From Gammaproteobacteria bacterium (GTDB taxonomy: Bacteria; Pseudomonadota; Gammaproteobacteria; 21-64-14): 64,000 nt of DNA. The position numbers were made by a program, and so were the translations under genes. How positions within the stretch are numbered: the stretch's first letter is position 1; every line of letters begins with the position of its first letter. Below, piece by piece: positions 21,420-29,793 of the stretch. The DNA is taken from contig JALUXX010000016.1 of NCBI GenBank assembly GCA_027013145.1, forward strand, positions 190,183-254,182, read 5' to 3'. The notes beneath the pieces are model-generated. The model made no database searches and had not been told where the DNA came from. It saw nothing but the letters and a program-made list of their open reading frames with translations.

Positions 21420-22994
21420 ATGTCCGATATTCACGCCGAACGCATCCTGATCCTCGACTTCGGGTCCCAGTACACCCAGCTCATCGCGCGCCGCGTGCGC
21501 GAGGCGGGGGTGTACTGTGAGATCATGCCCTACGACGTCGATGCCGCGCGCGTGCGCGAGTTCCAGCCGCGCGGCATCGTGCTCTCGGGCGGTCCCGAGT
21601 CGGTCACGCAGGCGCAGACCCCGCGCGTGCCGCAGCTCGTCTTCGAACTCGGCGTGCCGGTGCTCGGCATCTGCTACGGCATGCAGGCGATGGCCGCCCA
21701 GCTCGGCGGCGCGGTCGAGCCCTCGGGAAAACGCGAATACGGCTACGCCCAGGTGCGCGCGCGCGGTCACTCGCGTCTCCTGCGCGACATCGAGGACCAC
21801 ACCAGCCCCGAGGGCTACGGGCTGCTCGACGTGTGGATGAGCCACGGCGACCGCGTCGCGGCTCTGCCGCCGGGGTTCAAGGTCATCGCCGCCACCGACA
21901 GCGCCCCGCTCGCCGGCATGGCCGACGACGAGCGCGGATACTACGGCCTGCAGTTCCATCCCGAGGTGACGCATACGCGCCAGGGCGCGCGCATCCTCGA
22001 ACGCTTCGTGCACGAGATCTGCGGCTGCGGCGCGCTGTGGACGGCGGCCAACATCATCGACGACGCCATCGCGCGGGTGCGCGCGGAGGTCGGCGAGGAG
22101 GAGGTGCTGCTGGCGCTCTCCGGCGGAGTCGACTCCTCGGTGGTGGCGGCGTTGCTGCACCGGGCGATCGGCGAGCGGCTCACCTGCGTGTTCGTCGACA
22201 ACGGCCTGCTGCGCCTGCACGAAGGCGATCAGGTGATGTCGACCTTCGCCGAGCACATGGGCGTGCGCGTCCTGCGCGTCGACGCCGAGGCGCGCTTCCT
22301 CAAGGCACTGGAAGGCGTCTCCGACCCCGAGCGCAAGCGCAAGATCATCGGCGGCCTGTTCATCGAGATCTTCGAGGAGGAGGCCGCACGGCTGAAGGGC
22401 GTGCGCTGGCTGGCCCAGGGCACGATCTACCCGGACGTGATCGAATCGGCGGGCGCGGCCACCGGCAAGGCGCACGTCATCAAGTCGCACCACAACGTCG
22501 GCGGCCTGCCCGAGCGCATGAAGCTCAAGCTCGTCGAACCGCTGCGCGAGCTGTTCAAGGACGAGGTGCGTCGGATCGGTGTCGAACTCGGCCTGCCCTC
22601 GGAGATGGTCTACCGCCACCCATTCCCCGGCCCCGGCCTGGGGGTGCGCATCCTCGGCGAGGTGCGCAAGGACTACGCCGACACCCTGCGCCTGGCCGAC
22701 GCCATCTTCATCGAGGAGCTGCGCGCGGCGGGGCTCTACGAGAAGGTCAGCCAGGCCTTTGCGGTGTTCCTCCCGGTACGCTCCGTGGGCGTCGTCGGCG
22801 ACGCCCGCTGCTACGAGCACGTCATCGCCCTGCGCGCCGTCGAGACGGTGGACTTCATGACCGCGCACTGGGCGCGCCTGCCCTACGAATTCCTCGACCA
22901 CGTCTCCCGGCGCATCATCAACGAAGTCCCCGGCGTCTCCCGCGTCGCCTACGACATCTCCGGAAAACCCCCCGCCACCATCGAGTGGGAATAA
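21420..22994 (+). CDS. guaA: GMP synthase (glutamine-hydrolysing)
   Basis: The 524-residue enzyme converts XMP to GMP using glutamine nitrogen and ATP. The class I amidotransferase domain has [16 protein letters not shown] and the nucleophile elbow [12 protein letters not shown], with the His-Glu pair in [10 protein letters not shown]. The ATP pyrophosphatase P-loop is [16 protein letters not shown]. The C-terminal dimerisation domain ends [11 protein letters not shown], the canonical end. ATG 21420 gives [22 protein letters not shown]-type terminus begins two bases after its stop codon. Confidence 0.98.
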   Translation: MSDIHAERILILDFGSQYTQLIARRVREAGVYCEIMPYDVDAARVREFQPRGIVLSGGPESVTQAQTPRVPQLVFELGVPVLGICYGMQAMAAQLGGAVEPSGKREYGYAQVRARGHSRLLRDIEDHTSPEGYGLLDVWMSHGDRVAALPPGFKVIAATDSAPLAGMADDERGYYGLQFHPEVTHTRQGARILERFVHEICGCGALWTAANIIDDAIARVRAEVGEEEVLLALSGGVDSSVVAALLHRAIGERLTCVFVDNGLLRLHEGDQVMSTFAEHMGVRVLRVDAEARFLKALEGVSDPERKRKIIGGLFIEIFEEEAARLKGVRWLAQGTIYPDVIESAGAATGKAHVIKSHHNVGGLPERMKLKLVEPLRELFKDEVRRIGVELGLPSEMVYRHPFPGPGLGVRILGEVRKDYADTLRLADAIFIEELRAAGLYEKVSQAFAVFLPVRSVGVVGDARCYEHVIALRAVETVDFMTAHWARLPYEFLDHVSRRIINEVPGVSRVAYDISGKPPATIEWE

Positions 22995-22996
22995 CG

Positions 22997-23252
22997 GGGG
23001 ACAGTATACCTATTTCCGCCCGGCCGCCGGGTCGCCGGCACCGCGCAGATGGCGGCGACAGTGATGCACGGCCGGCCAGCCCGCGTTCGGAGAGATTCGG
23101 TCATGTTGTGCTCGATCCCGGGATTTGGTGCAGGCGTGTGACGCAGTTTTTCCGTAAACAATCGGCGCCGCTTGGTTCGGAAAGATATCTCATGGTTTCG
23201 AGCCAACGCCACGGCTCCGTCCTTAGAATAGGTAAATGGGTATACTGTCCCC
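22997..23252 (-). mobile_element. Miniature RAYT-derived element A (256 bp)
   Basis: The element is bounded by GGGGACAGTATACCTATTT (22997-23015) and its inverted partner AAATGGGTATACTGTCCCC (23234-23252). Read on the minus strand, its first ~130 bases align with element B and with the leader of the intact rayT gene: a CTAAG-ACGGAGCCGTGG block and CGGAAAAACTGCGTCACACGCCTGC where rayT has its start region. The interior of the transposase gene is missing. It has no coding capacity. It lies 2 bases after the guaA stop codon. Confidence 0.75.
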
Positions 23253-23261
23253 GTAAATGCT

Positions 23262-23768
23262 ATGAGGTTTGAGAGGGCATTGGAGATGAACGAGCAGCGC
23301 AAGGCGTTGTGGATCAAGAATTCGGTTATCGGCGGAGAGCTGGATGCCAGGGAGTGCGAGGTCTTGAGTGCGCTGATGGAAGAGCGAGAATTGGCGGATA
23401 GAGAATTGCTGGTTACGGAGGGCGACGTCGACGATTCGCTGTTTCTCCTGGCCGAAGGTGATCTCGCGGTAAGCAATACGATCGATGGAGCGGAAGTCGC
23501 GGTATACCTCATGAGCCCTGGTGAATGTGCGGGGACGCGAGCCTTCGTGGATCGGACTCCGCGAAAGGCAACGTTGCGCGCGGTGGGCGAGGCTACGGTC
23601 CTGGTGCTGAAGCCCGACCGCTTCGAGACGTTGCTGGATTCCGATCCGCGGCTGGTGTACAAAGTGATGCGCGCATTGTTCAGGGCTACGCACAACAATC
23701 TGATGCGCATGGATCAGGAGAACGCCGAGTTGACCAAGTACATCACGAAGACCGGCGGCCGATACTGA
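23262..23768 (+). CDS. Stand-alone cyclic-nucleotide-binding domain protein
   Basis: A 168-residue protein made of little more than one CNB (Crp-type) domain. Core strands are ELLVTEGDVDDSLFLLAEGDLAVS and the phosphate-binding-cassette-like region is LMSPGECAGTRAFVDRTPRKATLRA, followed by EATVLVLKPDRFETLL. There is no DNA-binding helix-turn-helix or enzymatic domain after it, only a helical end (YKVMRALFRATHNNLMRMDQ). A start at ATG 23286 (MNEQRKALW) is also possible. It may act as a small cyclic-nucleotide or partner-binding switch. It is flanked on both sides by miniature RAYT elements. Confidence 0.8.
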   Translation: MRFERALEMNEQRKALWIKNSVIGGELDARECEVLSALMEERELADRELLVTEGDVDDSLFLLAEGDLAVSNTIDGAEVAVYLMSPGECAGTRAFVDRTPRKATLRAVGEATVLVLKPDRFETLLDSDPRLVYKVMRALFRATHNNLMRMDQENAELTKYITKTGGRY

Positions 23769-23778
23769 TGCGCGTGAC

Positions 23779-24035
23779 GGGGACAGTGTACCCATTTTGG
23801 CTGCCCTTCCGGGTCATCGATCCCACGCGTATGCGCCGGCGCAATGGATCACGGCCGGCCGGCCAGCATTCCGGTCGCTCCAGTCGGGTAGTACTCGGCG
23901 GCAGGATATGAGGCAGGCGTGCCATACGGCCGTTTCGTGAACGGTCGGCCTTGGTGGGCGCGAGACGAGGTCCGCACGGCGTCGATCCATAGCCACGGAG
24001 CCGTACTTAGAAAGGGAAATAGGTACACTGTCCCC
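23779..24035 (-). mobile_element. Miniature RAYT-derived element B (257 bp)
   Basis: The element is bounded by GGGGACAGTGTACCCATTT (23779-23797) and AAATAGGTACACTGTCCCC (24017-24035). On the minus strand it preserves a leader like that of the intact element (GACCGTTCACGAAACGGCCGT) directly followed by ATGGCACGCCTGCC, identical to the first 14 bases of the rayT coding region. After that the frame diverges (MARLPHILPPSTTRLERPEC) and the rest of the transposase is deleted. It is a non-autonomous deletion derivative. It ends a few bases before the hydroxyacid dehydrogenase gene. Confidence 0.8.
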
Positions 24036-24054
24036 GTATATGGAGACTGTTCCC

Positions 24055-24930
24055 ATGATCGGATTTATCGGACTGGGTCGGATGGGTTCGGGTATGGCGG
24101 CCAATCTGCTCAGGGCCGGCCACGATGTAGTCGTGTTCAACCGCACTGCGGAGAAGGCGCGAGTGCTCGTCGGCCAGGGCGCGAAGGGCGCGGAATCCGT
24201 CGGGGCGGCCTGCCGGGGCGAGGTGGTCGTGACCATGCTGGCCGACGACCGGGCGGTGGAGCAGGTCGCGTTTGGGACGGACGGCATCCTCGAGCGGCTC
24301 GGAAAGGGCGCGGTCCATGTATCGTCGAGCACCATCAGCGTCGCGCTCGCGGAACGGCTCGCGCAAGCGCACGCGGCGCGCGGCCAGCGCTTCGTGTCGG
24401 CGCCGGTATTCGGGCGTCCGGATGCGGCGGCGGCGGGGAAGTTGTTCATCGTCGCCGCGGGCGAGGACGCGGCGCTGGCGGCGGTCTCCGGGCTGTTCGA
24501 GGCGATGGGCCAGCGGACCTTCGTGGTCTCGAACCGGCCGGCCGCCTCCAACCTGGTGAAACTCAGCGGAAATTTCCTGATCGCCGCGGTGGTCGAGGGG
24601 CTCGGCGAGGCGATGGCTCTGGTGGAGAAAGGCGGCATCGATCGCCGCCAGTATCTGGAGATATTGACCTCCACGCTGTTCGGGGCGCCGGTGTATCGGA
24701 CCTACGGTGGCCTGTTGGCCGAAGCGAAATTCGAACCGGCCGGATTCGCGGCGTCGCTGGGACACAAAGACATCCGCCTCGCGCTGGAAGCGGCCGAGGC
24801 GTTGCGTGTGCCGATGCCGTTGGCGAGTCTGGTGCGCGATCGGTTCCTCGCGTTGCTGGCGCAGGGCGGCGAGCGACTCGACTGGTCGGCGATCGGCATG
24901 TTGGCGACGAAAGACGCGGGCCTCGGGTGA
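24055..24930 (+). CDS. NAD(P)-dependent beta-hydroxyacid dehydrogenase
   Basis: A 291-residue member of the 3-hydroxyisobutyrate/6-phosphogluconate dehydrogenase family. The Rossmann motif is IGFIGLGRMGSGMAANLLRAGHDV in two parts (GxGxxG near residue 7). The substrate region is SAPVFGRPDAAAAGK, and the catalytic lysine is in NLVKLSGNFLIAA. ATG 24055 is preferred: GGAGA lies 8 bases upstream and the protein then starts MIGFIG; ATG 24040 would add METVP. The upstream ATG is only 5 bases from a RAYT terminus, so the leader of this gene is partly element-derived. Substrate unknown. Confidence 0.9.
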   Translation: MIGFIGLGRMGSGMAANLLRAGHDVVVFNRTAEKARVLVGQGAKGAESVGAACRGEVVVTMLADDRAVEQVAFGTDGILERLGKGAVHVSSSTISVALAERLAQAHAARGQRFVSAPVFGRPDAAAAGKLFIVAAGEDAALAAVSGLFEAMGQRTFVVSNRPAASNLVKLSGNFLIAAVVEGLGEAMALVEKGGIDRRQYLEILTSTLFGAPVYRTYGGLLAEAKFEPAGFAASLGHKDIRLALEAAEALRVPMPLASLVRDRFLALLAQGGERLDWSAIGMLATKDAGLG

Positions 24931-25043
24931 TGTGCCGGGGCTAGCGCTACGGTCGCCGGGAGTGGGCCACGGCCCGGGTGGCAAAGGGGCGAGCGCCGCG
25001 CGGGTCGCCTTCGGGTGACCGGGGACGGGGCTCGCGGTGAACG
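24931..25043. other. Short non-coding gap
   Basis: About 110 bases of GC-rich sequence between the dehydrogenase and the aroG fragment, with nothing recognisable apart from two copies of a CTAGCG motif (GGGCTAGCGC near 24940, CGCTAGCGC near 25043). Confidence 0.4.
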
Positions 25044-25187
25044 CTAGCGCCGCGCAGGCAGGACGTCGCGCAGTAGCCCGGTGGTGGTCTCCCAGTCCAT
25101 GCAGGGGTCAGTCACCGACACGCCGTAGCGCAGTTGCGAGAGGTCCGCGGGAATCGGCTGGCTCCCGGCGTGGAGGTTGCTCTCCAG
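25044..25187 (-). pseudogene. Duplicated 3' end of an aroG-type DAHP synthase gene
   Basis: Bases 25067-25187 match 29838-29958, the 3' part of the complete aroG gene, at about 119 of 121 positions and in the same orientation. The encoded end is [40 protein letters not shown], then a different tail (VLPARR) and a TAG stop. The match stops exactly where element C begins, at 25188. It is therefore the remnant of a second aroG allele, cut by the decayed RAYT copy. It cannot make a functional enzyme. Confidence 0.85.
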
Positions 25188-25194
25188 GAATAAC

Positions 25195-25517
25195 GGGGAC
25201 AGTATACCTATTTCACCCCACCTTTCCGGCCGTCGTGATCCGGGCTTCTTCCGCGGGTTGGTTAGCGTAATGCTCCAGCAGTGATCGTTTCGCCGCTGAC
25301 AAGAAGCATACGTGAACCCGCCTGCCGGCGCGCGCGCGAACCCAAGCCCGTCGATGCCCGGCAGATGCGCCGTCGCACCATAGCCCGGCCGGGAGGATAT
25401 TGTTACGGTCGATCCGGTTGGCGAGATCCGCGCGACTTCCACGCCTATCATCGCCAGTCATTCGTCGCCACCGTTTGCAGCGCCGTTTCGATGACGATAA
25501 ATGGGTATACTGTTTTC
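25195..25517 (-). mobile_element. Decayed RAYT copy (element C)
   Basis: Left terminus GGGGACAGTATACCTATTT (25195-25213) is intact and continues as the reverse complement of the rayT 3' end (GGTGGGGTGAAATAG shared exactly). The far terminus (25499-25517) has TTTTC in place of CCCC. Inside, the minus strand keeps recognisable pieces of rayT, such as GCGACGGCGCATCTGCCGGG ([10 protein letters not shown] against SATAHLRGID in the intact protein) and the GTCAGCGGCGAAACGATCA block. Deletions and frameshifts have reduced 684 coding bases to about 300. Read as a dead transposase gene. Confidence 0.75.
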
Positions 25518-25542
25518 GAGGCTCTACGCGGGAGGAGGGGGA

Positions 25543-26079
25543 ATGGTGTATGCGAAAGAAGCCCTGGCCCTGGTGTTGTCGCTGGCCGTTGTGACCTCAC
25601 TGGCCGGGTGCAACCTGATCAATCAAAAGAGCGGCACAACCGGAGTGCATGCCATGACCCAAGGTCAGCTCGACAGACTGATCCGCCGATACGGGAGCGA
25701 TGTGCACGGAAGCGCGGATTTCCTAAAGTTGGTCTATGACAATGTGCCGATGCTGTGTATCTCCGATGTGGGTCATGACCGAATGAGGATCATCGCCCCG
25801 GTGCGCGAGACCTCGAAACTGGCGCCAGGCCAGATGGCGGTGCTGATGGAGGCCAACTTCGATCGGGCTCTGGACGCACGGTATGCCATTCGCGACGGAA
25901 TTGTATTCGCGGCGTTTATACATCCGCTGTCGCCGCTCACGGACGCAGAAGTGGTTGCGGCCCTGCGCGAGGTAGCGTCGCTAACCAGGACCTTCGGAAC
26001 GACGTATTCCAGCGGTGATCTGGTGTTTGGCGGCGGCGGAGAGCTTGGGTCCGGACGGCCACCGGGGCGGCCGAACTGA
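25543..26079 (+). CDS. Hypothetical lipoprotein
   Basis: The 178-residue product has a signal peptide (KEALALVLSLAVVTSLAGC) with a clear lipobox LAGC, Cys near residue 22. The mature part has a helical segment with Asp/Leu (GQLDRLIRRYGSDVHGSADF), an alpha/beta region (VPMLCISDVGHDRMRIIAPV, LAPGQMAVLMEANFDRALDA) and a Gly-rich end. The fold prediction by eye is close to the YbjN/type III chaperone-like group, but no named family is certain. A GGAGGAGGGGG ribosome-binding site precedes ATG 25543. It follows the decayed RAYT copy, so its promoter region may be element-derived. Confidence 0.7.
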   Translation: MVYAKEALALVLSLAVVTSLAGCNLINQKSGTTGVHAMTQGQLDRLIRRYGSDVHGSADFLKLVYDNVPMLCISDVGHDRMRIIAPVRETSKLAPGQMAVLMEANFDRALDARYAIRDGIVFAAFIHPLSPLTDAEVVAALREVASLTRTFGTTYSSGDLVFGGGGELGSGRPPGRPN

Positions 26080-26240
26080 CGGTGTGAATTGCGGGATGGC
26101 GGATCGGCGGTCGTTGACGCAGGGCCAGCCGGCCGCTGGCGACGATTACGGGTATTCGGCGGGCCCGGATCTCGGGCGCGGAGAGCAGAACCCACGGAGC
26201 CTCCGGCTGATTGCGAATACTGCCGCCGTTCAGAACGCGT

Positions 26241-27612
26241 TCACGATGTGGTTGCGGTTTCCTGCGCCTGCAGCCGTAGCAGTTCGTCCTCGACCCCGGC
26301 GGCCTGGCTACGTTGTCTTTGGCGAAGAAGCCGTCGAAGCCGCCGAACCGCTGGACGTATTCGATGATCAGCGAAGAATGCTCCGACGCGATCGAGAAAA
26401 TCTGTTTGCGACCCTGCTCCTTGGAGCCGATTACATCCAGAAGGAATCTGCGGCCCTGCGCCTCGATTTGGCGTACGACGAACTCGATATTCTCGCTGCC
26501 GGAACGCTCGCCGTCGGCCACGGCGAGCGCGATCTGATGCAGGCGCGGACCGTAGTTGCGTACGAAGGTCTCGGTGGGAGAGGGAAGCCGACCGAGGTGG
26601 TTGACGAAGTGCGGGGTGTTGCTGGCCGTGAAGACCTTCGCCGGGCTGCGCATGTCGGCGGTGTGGTGCACACTCTTGGTGACGTTGGTCGAGGAGTTCT
26701 GATCCGCGATGTCGTAGGAGCCCCAGTAATAGTAGCTCGACAGGGAGAGCCACTCGAGAATCACGACCTCGCGGTTCTGACTGTAGACCCGGGTGGCGAG
26801 ATGATCGATGGCAGGATCAGGTCAGCTATGCCGAGTTGGTTTTGAAGGTCCTTCGCGTTTCGGAAGGCCTCCTGGACATCGTCGCGGATACTGCTCATGC
26901 CCAGCGCATAGACCCTAGCCTGATCGGGTGATCGCTCCATATACGCGACGATATTGTGGGTATAGGGCGACGGCTTTCCGACCGCGAGGTTTCCCGGAAG
27001 CTCGAGGCGCCGGATCTGATCCTGTGAGAAAAAGCGGAACCCGCGCTCTTCCTGATGTGCCACGACGCTGTGGAGGTCCTCGACGCGGAGGATCTCGCCC
27101 ATGTAGCGGCTGTTGGGCTTGCGCGCCCCGATCGGGTAGACCTCGTTCAGGCTTCGGAAAATGCCGCGGATATCCGGGTCTTTGACCTCGCGTACGAGGA
27201 AATCGGGCGACTGCATATCGATACGTAGGATGTGGGTCCAGTGCGATTCACTTTCCAGGGTGACGAGGTAGTGGTACGGCGTCATCAGCGCGAGATCGGA
27301 GACGTAGCGGATTGAGTGGCCGGGATCGACCGTGATCATGATGGCGTCGATCTCGCGGATCATGTCGGTCAGTCCTACGCGATCGCGCTCTTCGAGCAGG
27401 CGGATCAGGTAATCCTCGAAAATGCCGAGTTTTGTTTGTCCCCATGGCGGGGAAATGACAGGGATGGCGATACGGGCATCGGTGGTTGTTGCCTTACCTT
27501 GCGAAAGCCGTAGCCACGAACAGAGCAATTTGTGTGCCAGCGTGAAATGCGCGTCCAATAGGGGTACGTTGGCATGGATTGCGCCAAAATCCGCTACCGC
27601 CTGCCGCCTCAT
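26241..27612 (-). pseudogene. Frameshifted gene, possible dioxygenase-like (VOC) protein
   Basis: Three frames must be joined to give one sensible protein. Frame 1 runs from ATG 27612 (MRRQAVADFGAIHANVPLLD) to about 26815 (LGIADLILP). Frame 2 continues AIDHLATRVYSQNREVVILE, WLSLSSYYYWGSYDI and later LHQIALAVADGERSG, GGFDGFFAKDNVA to ~26308. Frame 3 ends SQAAGVEDELLRLQAQETAT before a TGA at 26241. The breaks are at ~26815 and ~26308. The second half faintly resembles 4-hydroxyphenylpyruvate-dioxygenase-like proteins, but the family is not established. Two sequencing errors are the main alternative to a true pseudogene. Confidence 0.6.
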
Positions 27613-28151
27613 CGTGGGGCCGGTGCGCACCGTATCCGGGCGGCGTCCGTCCGCTACGCAACATTATGCGCCGTATGGTCCGTCGCCGGCCGTGGGGTCG
27701 GGGAGGGGATTCGGTGGGGCCGAAGCGTCGAGCGATGCCCTCGGCGAGGCATGCCGTTGGGCCACGTCGTGCTGTTGGCCGCAGCGGGTTGCGGACGGGC
27801 TGACAGAAACGCGGGCGTGCGATTCCTTCGAAGGAGCGGGTACGTTGCAGCGAGGCGTCTGGTTGCTCGCAGGGAGGTGTGGAAACCACGGGATGCCACC
27901 CGAGAGCGGGGAACGCGTGAAGCCGGTCACGGTTCGAGGCACGCCGTTTCAGTAGATTTGACAATGAAGAATAAGCTGACCAAGCTGCCGGATGGCCGCC
28001 CGGGATCAAAGGGGGAATGACAATACCGGGCCCCGTGTCAATGTTTCCCTGGTTTGTATATGCCGTTTCCCAATGTGGTTCGTCCCTCTGCGGTAAGCTG
28101 GCGCCGGCGGGGCTGGGACGCGCGACGAGCGTAGACAGGGGGGGGTAGGCG
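27613..28151. other. 539-base stretch without a convincing gene
   Basis: Several short open frames overlap here on both strands, but none has a recognisable motif, a good ribosome-binding site or consistent codon use. A lone TTGACA (27958-27963) has no -10 at the right distance. The stretch probably holds the promoter of the beta-helix gene, but no pair of boxes can be named. Confidence 0.5.
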
Positions 28152-29708
28152 ATGAGCCGCCGCATTCTCGTTGGGCTTCTGTTAAGTAGCTTGAGTTGCG
28201 TTGCCATCGCAGGCGCGGGCTGGCGCCTGCCGACGGGATACTTCGTGCCCGCGAAGATGCCGATGACGGTGGTGTTCCCGCGGCCGGATGCGGAGACGAG
28301 CCCCTGGGCGCGGCAGCGCATGGCCTATGCCGACGGGACCGTTCAGTATCGGATCCCGATCGCCGTACAAGGGGGTGCATATCCGTTCCACTATACCCTC
28401 GTTTCCGGCCCCCCGGGGATGAAAATCGGCCAGGATATTTTTGATCCCGACTACGGTATTGTCACCTGGACCCCGACGAGCAGCCAGATTCGCAGTGCGT
28501 CGTATCCGGTAACGGTAACGGTCACAGACCAGCAAGACGCCACAGTGACGGTGGCGTGGTCCGTGAAGGCGACGACATCCGGTTTCGTGTTTGTCGATCC
28601 CAAGGCGGCCACAAACGGAAACGGTACGAAGGCGAGTCCGTTCAACAGTGTCGCGCCGTTGTTCGTCCTGCACGGAACGATGGGCCCGTACGGGGGGTAT
28701 ATCGTGTATTTTCGCGCCGGAACCACTGTCCTTTCGGGGCCGGAGAGCATCGGCAACGTACAGTTGCAGGGCAACGGTAATCCGGCAGTGTGGTTGGGTT
28801 ATCCCGGGGAAGATGCCAGGATCGACTTCAGCCATTCCAAGGTTCTGGTCGATAAGCAGGACGACGTATTTGTGGGCGGCCTGCATATCATGAACGCGAG
28901 GACCGACGTGCTGAATGCGCAGTTCTTCTTCTTCAATCAGAACGCGGCACAGGACCGGGTTACCTTCTTCGAGAACAAGTTCGAGGATATCGATGACCTC
29001 AGCGGGGGAGATTCCAATCAGGCGGCGATACTGTTTTTCAACCCCGGGGTACTTCGGAACTACTTCGCTCTGATCGGCAATACGCTGGACCATTTTACGG
29101 CGGAGCTCGTCGACACATATGCCATCAAATACGGCGTGATCGAAGACAATCAGTTGCTCACGGGCAACGGGCCATCGCCCTGGGCGGGGATCTTTCTGAA
29201 ATCGGATGTTCAGAATTTCTCCGTGCGTCGTAATACCTCGCTTTCGCAGTCCTACGGCTACGGCGCGATCTGGATTGCGCAGCAGGCGCAGGTGTTCCCG
29301 AACAATGATATCGAGGTCGCGTATAACCTCGTAAGGACGGGGGACGTTAGGCAGCCCGCCTTCGTCTACGAGTGGACGGGCCCCGGGGGTGCGTTGAACG
29401 CGAACCCTCAGATCTATGTCTATCGGAACACCTTTACGGGCTGGATCGGCGGGCTGGATGACTTTCCCTACACCGTGTGGGAGGAGAGCAACGTCCTGAT
29501 CGACGATTCGGGCAAGACCGCAAAATTCAATTCGAGTACCGGCGGGGGGAAGACGGTCAAATTCACCGACAACCTCACCGGGACTTCCAAGGACGGATTG
29601 ATCGACGCAGACGGAAGACTCATCGGGGCCGCGTCCCAGTACCGTGGGACCCGAGGCTTCGAGATCTCGGTTGGCGTCAACCCGCTGAGCGCGCCGACCT
29701 GGAGGTAG
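28152..29708 (+). CDS. Secreted protein with Ig-like and parallel beta-helix domains
   Basis: A 518-residue exported protein. It has a signal peptide (ILVGLLLSSLSCVAIAGAG), then an Ig-like domain of the He_PIG/cadherin-like type (residues ~60-140; YPFHYTLVSGPPGMKI, GIVTWTPTSSQIRSASYPVT). The rest (~150-500) shows the pattern of a right-handed parallel beta-helix of the pectate-lyase type (GYIVYFRAGTTVLSGPESIG, VFVGGLHIMNARTD, RNYFALIGNTLDHF). No sorting signal or catalytic residues are clear. It may bind or modify polysaccharide, but this is inference. GC and codon use are lower than in the housekeeping genes, consistent with transfer. Confidence 0.75.
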   Translation: MSRRILVGLLLSSLSCVAIAGAGWRLPTGYFVPAKMPMTVVFPRPDAETSPWARQRMAYADGTVQYRIPIAVQGGAYPFHYTLVSGPPGMKIGQDIFDPDYGIVTWTPTSSQIRSASYPVTVTVTDQQDATVTVAWSVKATTSGFVFVDPKAATNGNGTKASPFNSVAPLFVLHGTMGPYGGYIVYFRAGTTVLSGPESIGNVQLQGNGNPAVWLGYPGEDARIDFSHSKVLVDKQDDVFVGGLHIMNARTDVLNAQFFFFNQNAAQDRVTFFENKFEDIDDLSGGDSNQAAILFFNPGVLRNYFALIGNTLDHFTAELVDTYAIKYGVIEDNQLLTGNGPSPWAGIFLKSDVQNFSVRRNTSLSQSYGYGAIWIAQQAQVFPNNDIEVAYNLVRTGDVRQPAFVYEWTGPGGALNANPQIYVYRNTFTGWIGGLDDFPYTVWEESNVLIDDSGKTAKFNSSTGGGKTVKFTDNLTGTSKDGLIDADGRLIGAASQYRGTRGFEISVGVNPLSAPTWR

Positions 29709-29793
29709 GGAACGTCCTGATAGAAGCGGCGGCAGGTCGGATGCCCGGGCGCTGCGTCGCGCCGCCGGTGCCCGGGGTAGCACGATCCGTCGG

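Noticed and set aside
27613..28151. Small genes in the gap before the beta-helix protein
   Set aside because: Several short frames on both strands, none with motif, ribosome-binding site or codon bias.
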